Below, in pieces: positions 1 through 7,727 of a stretch of 64,000 nucleotides of DNA. The position numbers and the translations under genes were made by a program. A model generated the notes under the pieces. That model searched no databases and was not told the origin of the DNA. It was given only the letters and a program-made list of their open reading frames with translations. The stretch covers positions 1-64,000 of the forward strand of contig JAUSOY010000058.1 in the NCBI GenBank assembly GCA_030656615.1, in the 5' to 3' direction. The stretch is from Bacteroidales bacterium. Its GTDB lineage: Bacteria; Bacteroidota; Bacteroidia; Bacteroidales; TTA-H9. Each line of letters opens with the position of its first letter. Within the stretch, counting starts at the first letter, position 1.

Positions 1-32
1 TTCGGGTAATATCCAAAAACCCAAAAGATCTT

Positions 33-140
<108 letters not shown>

Positions 141-148
141 ATTACACT

Positions 149-186
149 AAAACCCGGTTCATATTATTTGAGCCGGGTTTTTTCTA
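149..186 (+). terminator. rRNA operon terminator
   Basis: AAACCCGGTTC pairs with GAGCCGGGTTT across a short AT-rich loop, and a run of T follows. This is a classic rho-independent terminator 10 bases after the 5S gene. Confidence 0.9.
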
Positions 187-313
187 TTTTATAAATCCTC
201 CTCTTTATTCGTATTTCAACGATATCTTTCAATCCGAATATTCTTGTTGATTCTACTACCATACCTTAGCTCCCAACTCTGAATTCACATCGCGCTTCAA
301 AAAATTCTTCTGA

Positions 314-350
314 TAAAAAAAGCCACTATACCCTTGCGGATAAAGCGGCT
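314..350 (-). terminator. terminator of the SQR/DsrE operon
   Basis: Read on the minus strand, AGCCGCTTTATCC and GGGTATAGTGGCT form a 13-bp stem with one mismatch and a GCAA tetraloop, followed by a run of seven T. It lies 27 bases after the DsrE-like gene stop and closes the minus-strand sulfur operon. Confidence 0.85.
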
Positions 351-376
351 CTGAATAGCGATTGACTCGGATATGC

Positions 377-871
377 TTATACAAAAATTATCTGTGTGCC
401 ATCACCCGAAGCCAGTTGATAAAACTGCCCTACTGTAATGATGTCTTTTACATGTTCCGAAAAATCTTCTTTCTTAAGTTTGAACATATCCGCAGCAAGC
501 TTACATGCAAAAATTTCACCACCGCCTGCTACTATCATTTCGAGAAATTCTTCAATGGTTGGTATATCCAGTTTTTCCATTTCCTTTTTCATCATAAGAG
601 ATACACCAGCTTCTACACCAGGTAACATTCCTAAAATACTTGGAAAGGGAAGACCTCCGGGCATACGCATCGCCGGATTGCCCAAGGTAGCGGTATGAAG
701 TTTATTCATTTGCTTTTTAGTAATGGCATCGAGCCCGAAAAAGGTAAAAAACATTTTGGCTTCAATGCCTTCCATCAATGCACCATTTCCGAGTACCATC
801 GCAGCATAAACATCTTCGAGGGCGCCCTTGGCACATACTATCAGGACTTTTTTTAATGGTTTGTCTGTCAT
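377..871 (-). CDS. DsrE/DsrF-like sulfur relay protein
   Basis: This 164-residue cytoplasmic protein has the small alpha/beta fold pattern of the DsrE/DsrF/DrsE-like family, which carries persulfide sulfur between partner proteins. The start KKVLIVCAKGALEDVYAAM is the typical first strand and helix, and a conserved-looking cysteine, C123, sits in FACKLAADMF, where family members hold the sulfur. A second cysteine is C13. It is the last gene of a four-gene minus-strand operon (SQR-like, DUF1641, TusE-like, DsrE-like), 18 bp after the TusE-like gene and just before a strong terminator. By context it probably accepts or passes sulfane sulfur produced by the SQR-like enzyme. The exact donor and acceptor cannot be read from the sequence. 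Confidence 0.85.
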   Translation of the reverse strand: MTDKPLKKVLIVCAKGALEDVYAAMVLGNGALMEGIEAKMFFTFFGLDAITKKQMNKLHTATLGNPAMRMPGGLPFPSILGMLPGVEAGVSLMMKKEMEKLDIPTIEEFLEMIVAGGGEIFACKLAADMFKLKKEDFSEHVKDIITVGQFYQLASGDGTQIIFV

Positions 872-889
872 AATTCGATTGATTTTGGG

Positions 890-1201
890 TTATACACAAG
901 AGGTTGGTTTGGAAATTCCTGCTATCAGCGACGCATTCTTCAGCGGACCACCAGGAAACAAATCGTAGAGACCTTTGATATCTACAATACCTGATTTGCC
1001 GACTCTACGTAGAGTCAGAGATTCTCCGGCTTTTACGGCATTTCTGAGATATTCCAATACTTCAAAATGTTTTGGAGTTAACTCAATATTTACCGTTTTT
1101 GCGATTTCAACGGCCATTTCTTTGGTCCAGTCCTCAGAATTAATTAGATATCCTTCTTCTGTCACCTGTACACTTTTTCCGACATATTGTTTAATATTCA
1201 T
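890..1201 (-). CDS. TusE/DsrC-family sulfur carrier
   Basis: This 103-residue protein belongs to the TusE/DsrC/DsvC family, whose flexible C-terminal arm carries sulfur on its penultimate cysteine. The arm here ends AGISKPTSCV, so the penultimate Cys (C102) is present. The second arm cysteine that defines true DsrC, eleven residues upstream, is Ser91. The protein is therefore TusE-like in its chemistry, with no intramolecular trisulfide or disulfide switch. There is no dsrAB sulfite reductase and no other tus gene in the window. It lies between DUF1641 and the DsrE-like gene in one operon, which suggests it takes sulfur from the SQR-like protein or the DsrE-like protein. Family assignment is firm; the partner is inferred. 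Confidence 0.88.
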   Translation of the reverse strand: MNIKQYVGKSVQVTEEGYLINSEDWTKEMAVEIAKTVNIELTPKHFEVLEYLRNAVKAGESLTLRRVGKSGIVDIKGLYDLFPGGPLKNASLIAGISKPTSCV

Positions 1202-1222
1202 AATGGAATTATTTAGGGTTTT

Positions 1223-1894
1223 TTACAATGATTTATTATTGGATAGGTTTTTCATAAAAGTGACCATGAAGCCTAAAGCCCGCTTCATTTCTGGTTGATT
1301 GAGTTCGCGCATTAATTTCCAAATCGAATACTCCGGTGTTTTTTCATATTCCATGCTTCCAAAAACTTTTACTGCGTTATTCACGGCCGTCATCATTTCC
1401 GGCTGAGTGAGCGAACGTACGGTTTCAATGATGGTGACGATATTATCGGCCAAAGATTTTACATCTTCCGGTTTATAATGACTGACCACATTATCAAGAA
1501 TTCGGGTGCTTTCAGCGAAAAATTCGAAATAACCTTTCTGATCAAACTCATGGAGCTTCTGGGTATATGTGATTATCATTTCGTTGGCCACTGGACCGGC
1601 ATCTTTCAGAAAATCCATCATACTTTCAAAGGTTTCGAGAAAGCGGTTGATATTCTGAATATTTCTCAGTAACCTTAATCCCAATGACATAATTTCATCG
1701 GGATTAATTTCAACCATTCGGTTTTCCAATTCTGATTCGGCATACTGGTAAATCGATTTACCAACAATAGACAGATCCGATACCAGATCTTCCATTTTTG
1801 ATGACTGAAGCCGCTGCTGATTCACATATTCGAGTAGCAAATCCATCTTGCCATTCAGAGCGTTTATCTGTTCTTGCAATGATTTTTCATCCAT
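1223..1894 (-). CDS. DUF1641 domain protein
   Basis: This 223-residue soluble, mostly helical protein starts with a short coiled-coil-like stretch (about residues 1-40). The C-terminal half carries the DUF1641 signature around EYSIWKLMRELNQPEMKRAL and GFMVTFMKNL. The molecular role is unknown. In many bacteria DUF1641 proteins are encoded beside FAD-dependent SQR-like or formate dehydrogenase-related oxidoreductases, which suggests an accessory or docking subunit. Here it is 12 bp downstream of the SQR-like gene and 21 bp upstream of the TusE-like gene, so it is almost certainly cotranscribed. It may tether the sulfur-carrier proteins to the flavoprotein, but that is inference. Confidence 0.85.
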   Translation of the reverse strand: MDEKSLQEQINALNGKMDLLLEYVNQQRLQSSKMEDLVSDLSIVGKSIYQYAESELENRMVEINPDEIMSLGLRLLRNIQNINRFLETFESMMDFLKDAGPVANEMIITYTQKLHEFDQKGYFEFFAESTRILDNVVSHYKPEDVKSLADNIVTIIETVRSLTQPEMMTAVNNAVKVFGSMEYEKTPEYSIWKLMRELNQPEMKRALGFMVTFMKNLSNNKSL

Positions 1895-1906
1895 GTCTAC
1901 TCCTTA

Positions 1907-3142
1907 TTATATGTCACGTTTTTTACCGGCCATCGTCATCAGGGGTTCTATTGGCATTTCTTTTCCTTTCAGAAGAATGTGCCAGTAAATCCACCGGAAC
2001 ATCACTTTTCCATAATGATTAATGCGTGTGTTTTTTAGAAGTCCGAAAGGACCAATACCCGGTAATGGGAAGGTGCCCGGAAGTGGTTCCGTGGTATAAT
2101 TGAAATCAATGAGTGCTCCTTTTCCAAAACCTGTTTCAATGTAACAGTTGGCGTGGCCGTCAAATTTTGCCATCAACGGACGGTTTTCCATGGCACTCAT
2201 CAGGTTTTCGAAGAGAATTTCAGCTGCGAAATGTGCAACGGAACCTGCTTTGGATGTTGGGATATTGGCGGCATCGCCCAAAACGAATATGTTCTCAAAT
2301 TTCTCTGAACGAAGAGTGTATTTATCTGTAAGAACAAAATTTAAATCATCGCCCAAACCACTTCGCTCTACCATTTCAGAACCCATATTCACAGGAACAA
2401 TCGTCAGCACATCAAAAGGAATTCTTTTTTCATCATAAGAAACCAACTCTTTGGTTTCGTTATCAATGTGTTCAATATAAAAATCAGGGATGATATTGAT
2501 GTTTTTCTCGTGCATGAGCTCGCTCAGCATCTTTGTAGCAATGGGCTTGGTGAATGCTCCTGAAAGGGGTGTAACGAAGCTTATCTCCACCTTGTCGCGT
2601 ATCCCTTTCTCAGTGAAGTAGGCATCAGCCAGAAAAACAAACTCCAATGGAGCAACCGGGCATTTAAATGGCAGGTCTGCAATGGCCATCACCAGTTTTC
2701 CACCTTCCCATCCCTTAAAAAATTTCTGCAGGGCTACAGCACCTTCTACGGTATAGAAATCAAAAATTTCTTTATGCCATAATTTATCTTTTAATCCGGG
2801 CGTTTCCTCTGGTCTGATTTGGGTGCCCGTGGCGATTATTAAAAAATCGTATAGTAATACCCTTCCTTCTTCTAAAAATACCTTGTTATTTTCAGCTTCC
2901 ACACGATCGATGCTGCTATATACTACCTTAACACCCGCCGGGAAAAAGTCGCCTTTGGGTTTTATCACATCATGTTTCTGATAAATTCCGAATGGAATAA
3001 AAAGAAAACCAGGCTGATAGTAATGTTTGCGGTGTTGGTCTACAATCGTTATTTCCCATTCTTCCATGTCGAGGGCTTTGGCCAGCTTATTCGCCATAAT
3101 GGTACCCGCTGTACCAGCTCCAAGAATTAGTATTCTTCTCAT
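1907..3142 (-). CDS. sulfide:quinone oxidoreductase-like flavoprotein
   Basis: This 411-residue FAD/NAD(P)-binding oxidoreductase has the N-terminal Rossmann motif GAGTAG (residues 8-13), an ATG motif (ATGTQ, about 104-108) and the FAD-binding FVLGDAANIPTSKAG stretch near 286-300. It keeps two cysteines, C161 in PFKCPVAPLEF and C333 in HANCYIETGFGKG, at the places of the two active-site cysteines that handle sulfur in SQR. There are no other cysteines. The C-terminal stretch HYGKVMFRWIYWHILLKG looks like the amphipathic membrane-anchoring helix of SQR. It probably oxidises sulfide or a related sulfur compound and feeds electrons to quinone. It is the first gene of the operon. Its promoter and an Fnr-like site lie in the 146-bp divergent gap to the Crp/Fnr gene. 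Confidence 0.88.
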   Translation of the reverse strand: MRRILILGAGTAGTIMANKLAKALDMEEWEITIVDQHRKHYYQPGFLFIPFGIYQKHDVIKPKGDFFPAGVKVVYSSIDRVEAENNKVFLEEGRVLLYDFLIIATGTQIRPEETPGLKDKLWHKEIFDFYTVEGAVALQKFFKGWEGGKLVMAIADLPFKCPVAPLEFVFLADAYFTEKGIRDKVEISFVTPLSGAFTKPIATKMLSELMHEKNINIIPDFYIEHIDNETKELVSYDEKRIPFDVLTIVPVNMGSEMVERSGLGDDLNFVLTDKYTLRSEKFENIFVLGDAANIPTSKAGSVAHFAAEILFENLMSAMENRPLMAKFDGHANCYIETGFGKGALIDFNYTTEPLPGTFPLPGIGPFGLLKNTRINHYGKVMFRWIYWHILLKGKEMPIEPLMTMAGKKRDI

Positions 3143-3198
3143 TAGGTTTGAGTATTGGTTATTGTGTTATATGTATCTATGTAATTATAAGACGCCAT

Positions 3199-3206
3199 CA
3201 AAGTTA
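3199..3206 (-). promoter_or_regulatory. -7 element for the SQR operon
   Basis: On the minus strand this reads TAACTTTG, an exact match to the Bacteroidota -7 consensus TAnnTTTG, about 57 bases before the SQR-like start codon. I see no TTG at the ideal -33 spacing, so the promoter may depend on an activator. Confidence 0.45.
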
Positions 3207-3241
3207 GTTCGGAAGACTGATTTAGATATACTTTGGCCGTA

Positions 3242-3253
3242 TGATATTTATCA
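3242..3253. promoter_or_regulatory. Fnr/Crp-type palindrome TGAT-N4-ATCA
   Basis: The sequence TGATATTTATCA (within the perfect 14-mer ATGATATTTATCAT) equals the core of the FNR box TTGAT-N4-ATCAA. It lies between the divergent SQR operon and the Fnr-type regulator, 35 bases before the preferred regulator start. It could serve autoregulation, control of the sulfur operon, or both. Confidence 0.5.
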
Positions 3254-3288
3254 TGGAATTGTTTAGTAACTTCGTTTTTTATAAAAAT

Positions 3289-3984
3289 ATGGACGAATTA
3301 TCCGAAAAATGTACTTGTGCCGAGTGTCATATGCGCACCTTGTTTTTTGCACACGTTTCAAAAGACGAATTACAAAAAGTGTGTAGTCTAAAAACAGAGG
3401 TGGCGTATGGAAAAGGAGATGTTATTGTTAAAGAAGGAGATAAAATAGGGGGATTTTTATATCTTCAAAAAGGTTTGCTGAAGCTTTCGCGCAAGACCTC
3501 CGACGGACGCGATCAAATACTTTGTATTTCAAAACCCTTTGATTTTGTTAGCCTTTTAAGTGTTTTCTCAGCTTCTGAATTTAATTATTCTGTTACGGCC
3601 ATCTCTGATTCTTTAACCTGTGTTCTTGATTTTAATATGGTTAAAGATTTGGTAAAGGAGAATGGAAGTTTTGCACTCGATCTAATTCAAAAATTATCAG
3701 AAACCTCAGATCAGATTATTCTTAATTCACTGGAAATTAAGCGTAAACATCTTCATGGACGAGTGGCTCATGTATTACTGTTTTTTTCTGATGATATCTA
3801 TAAATCGGCTGTTTTTGAACTTCCCCTTTCGCGCAAAGAAATCGCCGAATATATTGGAATGACCACCGAAAACGTCATCCGTACCTTATCAGAATTCCGA
3901 AAAGACGGCATTATTGGCATTGAAGGGAAACGAATTACCATAATCGATTCTGATCGATTACACAGTATTTCTGAACACGGCTGA
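3289..3984 (+). CDS. Crp/Fnr-family transcription regulator
   Basis: The protein has 231 residues from the ATG at 3289; an in-frame ATG at 3241 would add 16 residues but would place the start on the palindrome. The N-terminus has C8, C10 and C13 ahead of MRTLFF, and there is a further cysteine at C79. This resembles the iron-sulfur ligands of FNR sensors, although the spacing differs from E. coli FNR. A cyclic-nucleotide-type beta-barrel (about 25-140) and a winged HTH (about 180-220) follow. The recognition helix contains ENVIR, so the Glu and Arg that read TGA half-sites in FNR/CRP are kept. It is divergent from the sulfur operon, which it probably controls in response to oxygen, NO or redox state. 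Confidence 0.88.
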   Translation: MDELSEKCTCAECHMRTLFFAHVSKDELQKVCSLKTEVAYGKGDVIVKEGDKIGGFLYLQKGLLKLSRKTSDGRDQILCISKPFDFVSLLSVFSASEFNYSVTAISDSLTCVLDFNMVKDLVKENGSFALDLIQKLSETSDQIILNSLEIKRKHLHGRVAHVLLFFSDDIYKSAVFELPLSRKEIAEYIGMTTENVIRTLSEFRKDGIIGIEGKRITIIDSDRLHSISEHG

Positions 3985-4003
3985 GAGCTGTCTATTTTAT
4001 ACC

Positions 4004-4011
4004 TAATTTTG
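4004..4011 (+). promoter_or_regulatory. -7 element upstream of the helicase gene
   Basis: TAATTTTG is an exact match to TAnnTTTG, 46 bases before the TTG start of the DEAD-box helicase and just after the regulator stop codon. No clear -33 TTG is visible. Confidence 0.35.
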
Positions 4012-4056
4012 CCCTTTAAACTTTTGGGTTTATTTTTCCTTTAATCTACGTTTATT

Positions 4057-5283
4057 TTGAAATTTAGTGATTTTCGTTTTGATACAATGCTCCAGGATGC
4101 TATCGACTCTATGGGTTACGATACACCAACCCCAATTCAGGAACAAGCAATACCCATAATTCTCGAAGGTAAAGATCTTATTGCCTCCGCCCAGACGGGT
4201 ACCGGAAAAACAGCCGCATTTCTGCTGCCTCTTATTCAAAAATTGATGAATACCCCGGTTGATAATCTGGTGAAAGTGTTGGTGATTGTTCCCACACGTG
4301 AGCTGGCTTTGCAAATCGATCAGCAAATGGAAGGCTTTTCGTATGGTACTACGGTGAGTTCCATCGCGGTTTATGGTGGTAACGACGGCGTTTCCTTTAG
4401 CCGCGAAAAAACAGCACTTACCACTGGTGCTGGCGTTGTAGTTTGTACGCCCGGCAGAATGATTGCTCATATTAATATGGGTTATGTTGATTTTTCAGGA
4501 CTTCAAACACTTGTACTGGACGAAGCCGATCGTATGCTTGATATGGGTTTCTTTGATGATATCATGAAAATCCTTAACCGCTTGCCCCAATGCCAACGAT
4601 TGATGTTTTCAGCTACCATGCCACCTAAAATCAAGGAATTGGCAAGAAAAATCATGAATCATCCCGAAGAAATCAGCCTGGCGGTATCAAAACCAGCCGA
4701 ACGTGTTCTTCAGGTGGCTTACGTTGTTTACGAAAATCAAAAAATACCATTCCTCCGCAAATTGCTGTCGCATCAATCACTAAAATCGGTTATTGTATTC
4801 TGTTCTACCAAAATTAAGGCGAAGGAGCTTTCGGCTGATTTAAAACGTAATAAACTCCCTGTGGATGTCATACATTCCGATTTGGATCAACAAGCCCGGG
4901 AAGATGTTTTACGGAGTTTTACCAATGGTAGCCTCAATATTCTTGTGGCAACTGATATTATTTCTCGCGGGATAGATGTTGATAATATTGATTTGATTGT
5001 GAATTTTGACGTTCCCAATGACAGCGAGGATTATGTTCACCGCATTGGCCGTACCGCACGTGCTGATGCCGAAGGCGTGGCTGTTACACTGATTAGTGAA
5101 AAGGAACAATCGAAATTTTTAAGGATAGAAGAATTTTTAGGACAGGAAGTCTATAAAGATCATTTATCAGCAGAATTTGGGGAAACCCCGGAATATCAGC
5201 CAAAAAAGAGAATGCCGGGAAGTCATCGTAATTTTAGCTCTGGGAAGAGGCCGCAGCGAAAAAGCCACGGATCTCAGAGGTGA
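4057..5283 (+). CDS. DEAD-box ATP-dependent RNA helicase
   Basis: This 408-residue helicase has all the expected motifs in order: Q motif (PTPIQEQAIP), motif I AQTGTGKT, Ia PTRELA, Ib TPGRM, II DEAD, III SAT, IV VIVFCST, V ATDIISRGID and VI HRIGRTAR. A short basic tail (about 380-408) probably binds RNA. The family unwinds RNA during ribosome assembly, mRNA decay or cold growth. The length and tail resemble RhlE-type proteins, but the exact subfamily is not certain. The start is a TTG codon at 4057, chosen because it opens directly onto the conserved Q-motif region (KFSDFRFD) and there is no nearby ATG. It has its own -7 element 46 bases upstream. Confidence 0.95.
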   Translation: MKFSDFRFDTMLQDAIDSMGYDTPTPIQEQAIPIILEGKDLIASAQTGTGKTAAFLLPLIQKLMNTPVDNLVKVLVIVPTRELALQIDQQMEGFSYGTTVSSIAVYGGNDGVSFSREKTALTTGAGVVVCTPGRMIAHINMGYVDFSGLQTLVLDEADRMLDMGFFDDIMKILNRLPQCQRLMFSATMPPKIKELARKIMNHPEEISLAVSKPAERVLQVAYVVYENQKIPFLRKLLSHQSLKSVIVFCSTKIKAKELSADLKRNKLPVDVIHSDLDQQAREDVLRSFTNGSLNILVATDIISRGIDVDNIDLIVNFDVPNDSEDYVHRIGRTARADAEGVAVTLISEKEQSKFLRIEEFLGQEVYKDHLSAEFGETPEYQPKKRMPGSHRNFSSGKRPQRKSHGSQR

Positions 5284-5423
5284 TTTTGTGTGGAGTAATG
5301 TTGACTATTGTTGCGTATGGTTCTATTATAATAAAGGGGTAAAATTGCAGGTTATAACTTATTAGTTGTGAGTAGATGACCATAATATCAATTTTTTAGT
5401 TGATGCTTTTCATTCTTTCTACA

Positions 5424-5445
5424 CTGCATTGTTAGCGAAATGCAG
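5424..5445. terminator. hairpin between convergent genes
   Basis: CTGCATT and AATGCAG form a 7-bp stem over an 8-base loop in the 203-bp gap between the convergent helicase and DUF3857-like genes. The plus side is followed by TCTTTGATT, a poor T-run, so it is only a weak terminator candidate. The remainder of the gap shows nothing clear. Confidence 0.3.
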
Positions 5446-5486
5446 TCTTTGATTAAAAACAAGATCTCCATTCTCAATATAAAATA

Positions 5487-7610
5487 TTACTCTACAGTAA
5501 ATATGATAGTACTATTATTCAGCGATTCAATTTTTTCATAAAGTTCTTTCACCGCACGGATATTGCTGCGGGAGATTTTTGGCGAAACAACAGAATAATA
5601 ACTTGATATTTTCAAAGCATCCGGAGATGGCTGCTCAAAAAGGATGGTCAATTCTCCCAGTTCATTTGTGATAGAAACATCAACGGGAGCATTCAATAAG
5701 CGCACATTTTTATCAAACTTCAATAAATATACATAGGTGTCTTTTCCTTTAAAATCCGGATAGAAATCTAACTGACGATTAAGCGTATCGAAACCCGTAT
5801 AAATAATGTGGTTAAACCAGTTTTTAAGGTTTATAGAAAGAGTGTCGTTTTTATTTTGAATGATATTATCGGCCTTATATTGTGTATTAATTATTGCTTG
5901 AAATGGGTAATCTTTGCTTTTGATTAGGACTTTTTTGCTTATTAGTTTAACCTGAGGATTCAATTCCCATATTCTTTTGTTATAAATTGTATTTATAGTT
6001 TCATCTTTTACATCCCATTGATACAATCCTCGAGTAAGTGTGGAGTATTGACCCGAAACATTGATTCGAGCATCAAAAACGGCAGATAGGGCATTCACAT
6101 TTACAGTTACCATAATATTGCTCATTCGGGAATTACTGTTGAGGTTACTGGAGGGTGTAATCACCTGATTAAGTTTTGTACTTACAGTTCGATAGAACAT
6201 GAAATCCTCATAATTGAACAATCTTGCCCAGATATTTTCATGATAGAAAGGGAATTCATTCAAATAATACCCGAAACTTGCGCGCTTTGGATGTATAAAC
6301 AGTAGATTGTTGTTTTTTAGCCATACCCCAAAAATATAATCACTGTCGTATATGGGGACAAAATAGTCGTTGTCAATTTCTCCGCAGCGTTTATCGCATA
6401 AAAAAATAAAGGAAGCATCCCAGTTCATCTTTGCAAAAATTGAGTAGTAAATTGCATAGCGATTGCTTTCTCTTATTTTATTGCTCATTAGATATTCTCC
6501 CACTCTATGGGCTGTGGGATCGACTTTTCTGAGGATTCTGCTGTCTTCGTATTCAAAATTATCTACAATGGTATTATGTATTTTTTGGAGTTTTTCGAAG
6601 CCTGTGCTATCGGTTGTAATATTCTGAGTTTCCTTTTTGACAAATTGGTCAATTAAGCTCGTTTGTTTGGTTTTCACTCCTTCGATAATGGATGCCGATT
6701 CGCCCCAGGCGATGTTACTTCGATTGCTCGTCATAATCAAGTATAAAGGAGTTTTGTTGTCATCATATATGAAATATGCGTTGCGCCTTAAGCCGTAGGG
6801 TCTTATCGTAAAAATTATGTTCGGAAGTTCTAGATATGGACGGCTACCCTTTTCGCTGATACAGCCTTGAAGTTTCTTTCTATACCAGCTATACACTTTC
6901 CTTGAATTGCTCTCAACATCCGAATCGGGCTCTCCTTTGTTTTTATAAACTATATCCAGATAGAGGTCAGATGGAAGCGATATCCTCAGATGATATTGTT
7001 CTTTATAAGTATCTCCGTGAAAGAAAATTCTGAAAGATGACAACTTTTCAAAATTCGATTCATATTTTACTTCATAGTTATACTCTACTGTTATTTCATC
7101 TTTTAAACCCAGATTTTCGATACGATACGAATACTCATAATGTTGGCCGTATACCTCCCCATTTTCAGCTATATTTTTAACAATACTGCAATTTGCATTT
7201 ATTTTTGCAGGAATCATTTCTCCATTGGGTTTGGTAATAGTAGCCTTGAAAAAATTTACTTGCAGGTCTGAATAATTCTTTTTATGGGCACTTTCTATCG
7301 GCTGATGCAGAATATAGGTTGGGTCAAAGCTCTCAGGTAAAATGAACGTGGAAAATTTATTAATGCCTGCTTCCGAATTAACTTTAAACCGGACTTTCCG
7401 TGTGATGGTAAAAATGATAAATTCTACCTTTTTCCCGGATATAATGATGGAATTAGAATCATTGATTATGGTGGCATCACGGGAAGAGAAATTATTTAGA
7501 GTGTCTTTCGTTTGTCCGAAAAATGATACATTTTCTATACTATCGGCTAGAATAGTAATGGGGATTGAAATAGATAGAATTATTAAAAACAGAAGTCGCG
7601 TTATTTTCAT
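5487..7610 (-). CDS. secreted DUF3857/transglutaminase-like protein, probably inactive
   Basis: This 707-residue protein begins with a signal peptide (about 1-22, ending ILADS). Residues about 60-270 look like the beta-rich DUF3857 domain. Residues about 340-440 look like a transglutaminase core: KIHNTIVDNFEYEDSR precedes the site where active members have GDCKDKA, but here the text reads RESNRYA. The catalytic Cys is missing and the following His and Asp positions are not recognisable either. It therefore appears to be a pseudoenzyme, perhaps binding peptide or cell-wall material. A beta-rich C-terminal region follows and no membrane segment is seen. Two other secreted-protein genes lie upstream on the same strand. 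A -7 element at 7673-7680 suggests its own transcript. Confidence 0.7.
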   Translation of the reverse strand: MKITRLLFLIILSISIPITILADSIENVSFFGQTKDTLNNFSSRDATIINDSNSIIISGKKVEFIIFTITRKVRFKVNSEAGINKFSTFILPESFDPTYILHQPIESAHKKNYSDLQVNFFKATITKPNGEMIPAKINANCSIVKNIAENGEVYGQHYEYSYRIENLGLKDEITVEYNYEVKYESNFEKLSSFRIFFHGDTYKEQYHLRISLPSDLYLDIVYKNKGEPDSDVESNSRKVYSWYRKKLQGCISEKGSRPYLELPNIIFTIRPYGLRRNAYFIYDDNKTPLYLIMTSNRSNIAWGESASIIEGVKTKQTSLIDQFVKKETQNITTDSTGFEKLQKIHNTIVDNFEYEDSRILRKVDPTAHRVGEYLMSNKIRESNRYAIYYSIFAKMNWDASFIFLCDKRCGEIDNDYFVPIYDSDYIFGVWLKNNNLLFIHPKRASFGYYLNEFPFYHENIWARLFNYEDFMFYRTVSTKLNQVITPSSNLNSNSRMSNIMVTVNVNALSAVFDARINVSGQYSTLTRGLYQWDVKDETINTIYNKRIWELNPQVKLISKKVLIKSKDYPFQAIINTQYKADNIIQNKNDTLSINLKNWFNHIIYTGFDTLNRQLDFYPDFKGKDTYVYLLKFDKNVRLLNAPVDVSITNELGELTILFEQPSPDALKISSYYSVVSPKISRSNIRAVKELYEKIESLNNSTIIFTVE

Positions 7611-7647
7611 ACGGCATCGTATTATTCTGAATAAACCTTTTCCTACC

Positions 7648-7664
7648 TCACATAGACTATGTGA
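7648..7664. repeat. near-perfect palindrome upstream of the DUF3857-like gene
   Basis: TCACATAG-A-CTATGTGA has 8-bp arms around a single base. It begins about 9 bases downstream (minus strand) of a TATATTTG element at 7673-7680, close to the expected transcription start. It may be an operator or a 5' hairpin. Confidence 0.5.
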
Positions 7665-7672
7665 AACTGATC

Positions 7673-7680
7673 CAAATATA
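7673..7680 (-). promoter_or_regulatory. -7 element for the DUF3857-like gene
   Basis: The minus strand reads TATATTTG, an exact TAnnTTTG match, 63 bases before the start codon at 7610. No well-spaced -33 TTG is seen. Confidence 0.35.
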
Positions 7681-7727
7681 CAATATATGTGATTAAAACG
7701 GGTTAAAATTGCATCCTTATGTCTTCA

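Noticed and set aside
377-3142. Operon as a dissimilatory sulfite reductase cluster
   Set aside because: No dsrAB is found, and the carrier lacks the second cysteine of DsrC.
4030-4470. 146-residue minus-strand frame opposite the helicase gene
   Set aside because: It lies within the conserved helicase coding sequence, so it is a shadow frame.
5487-7610. Active transglutaminase or protease
   Set aside because: The catalytic Cys, His and Asp are not in place.
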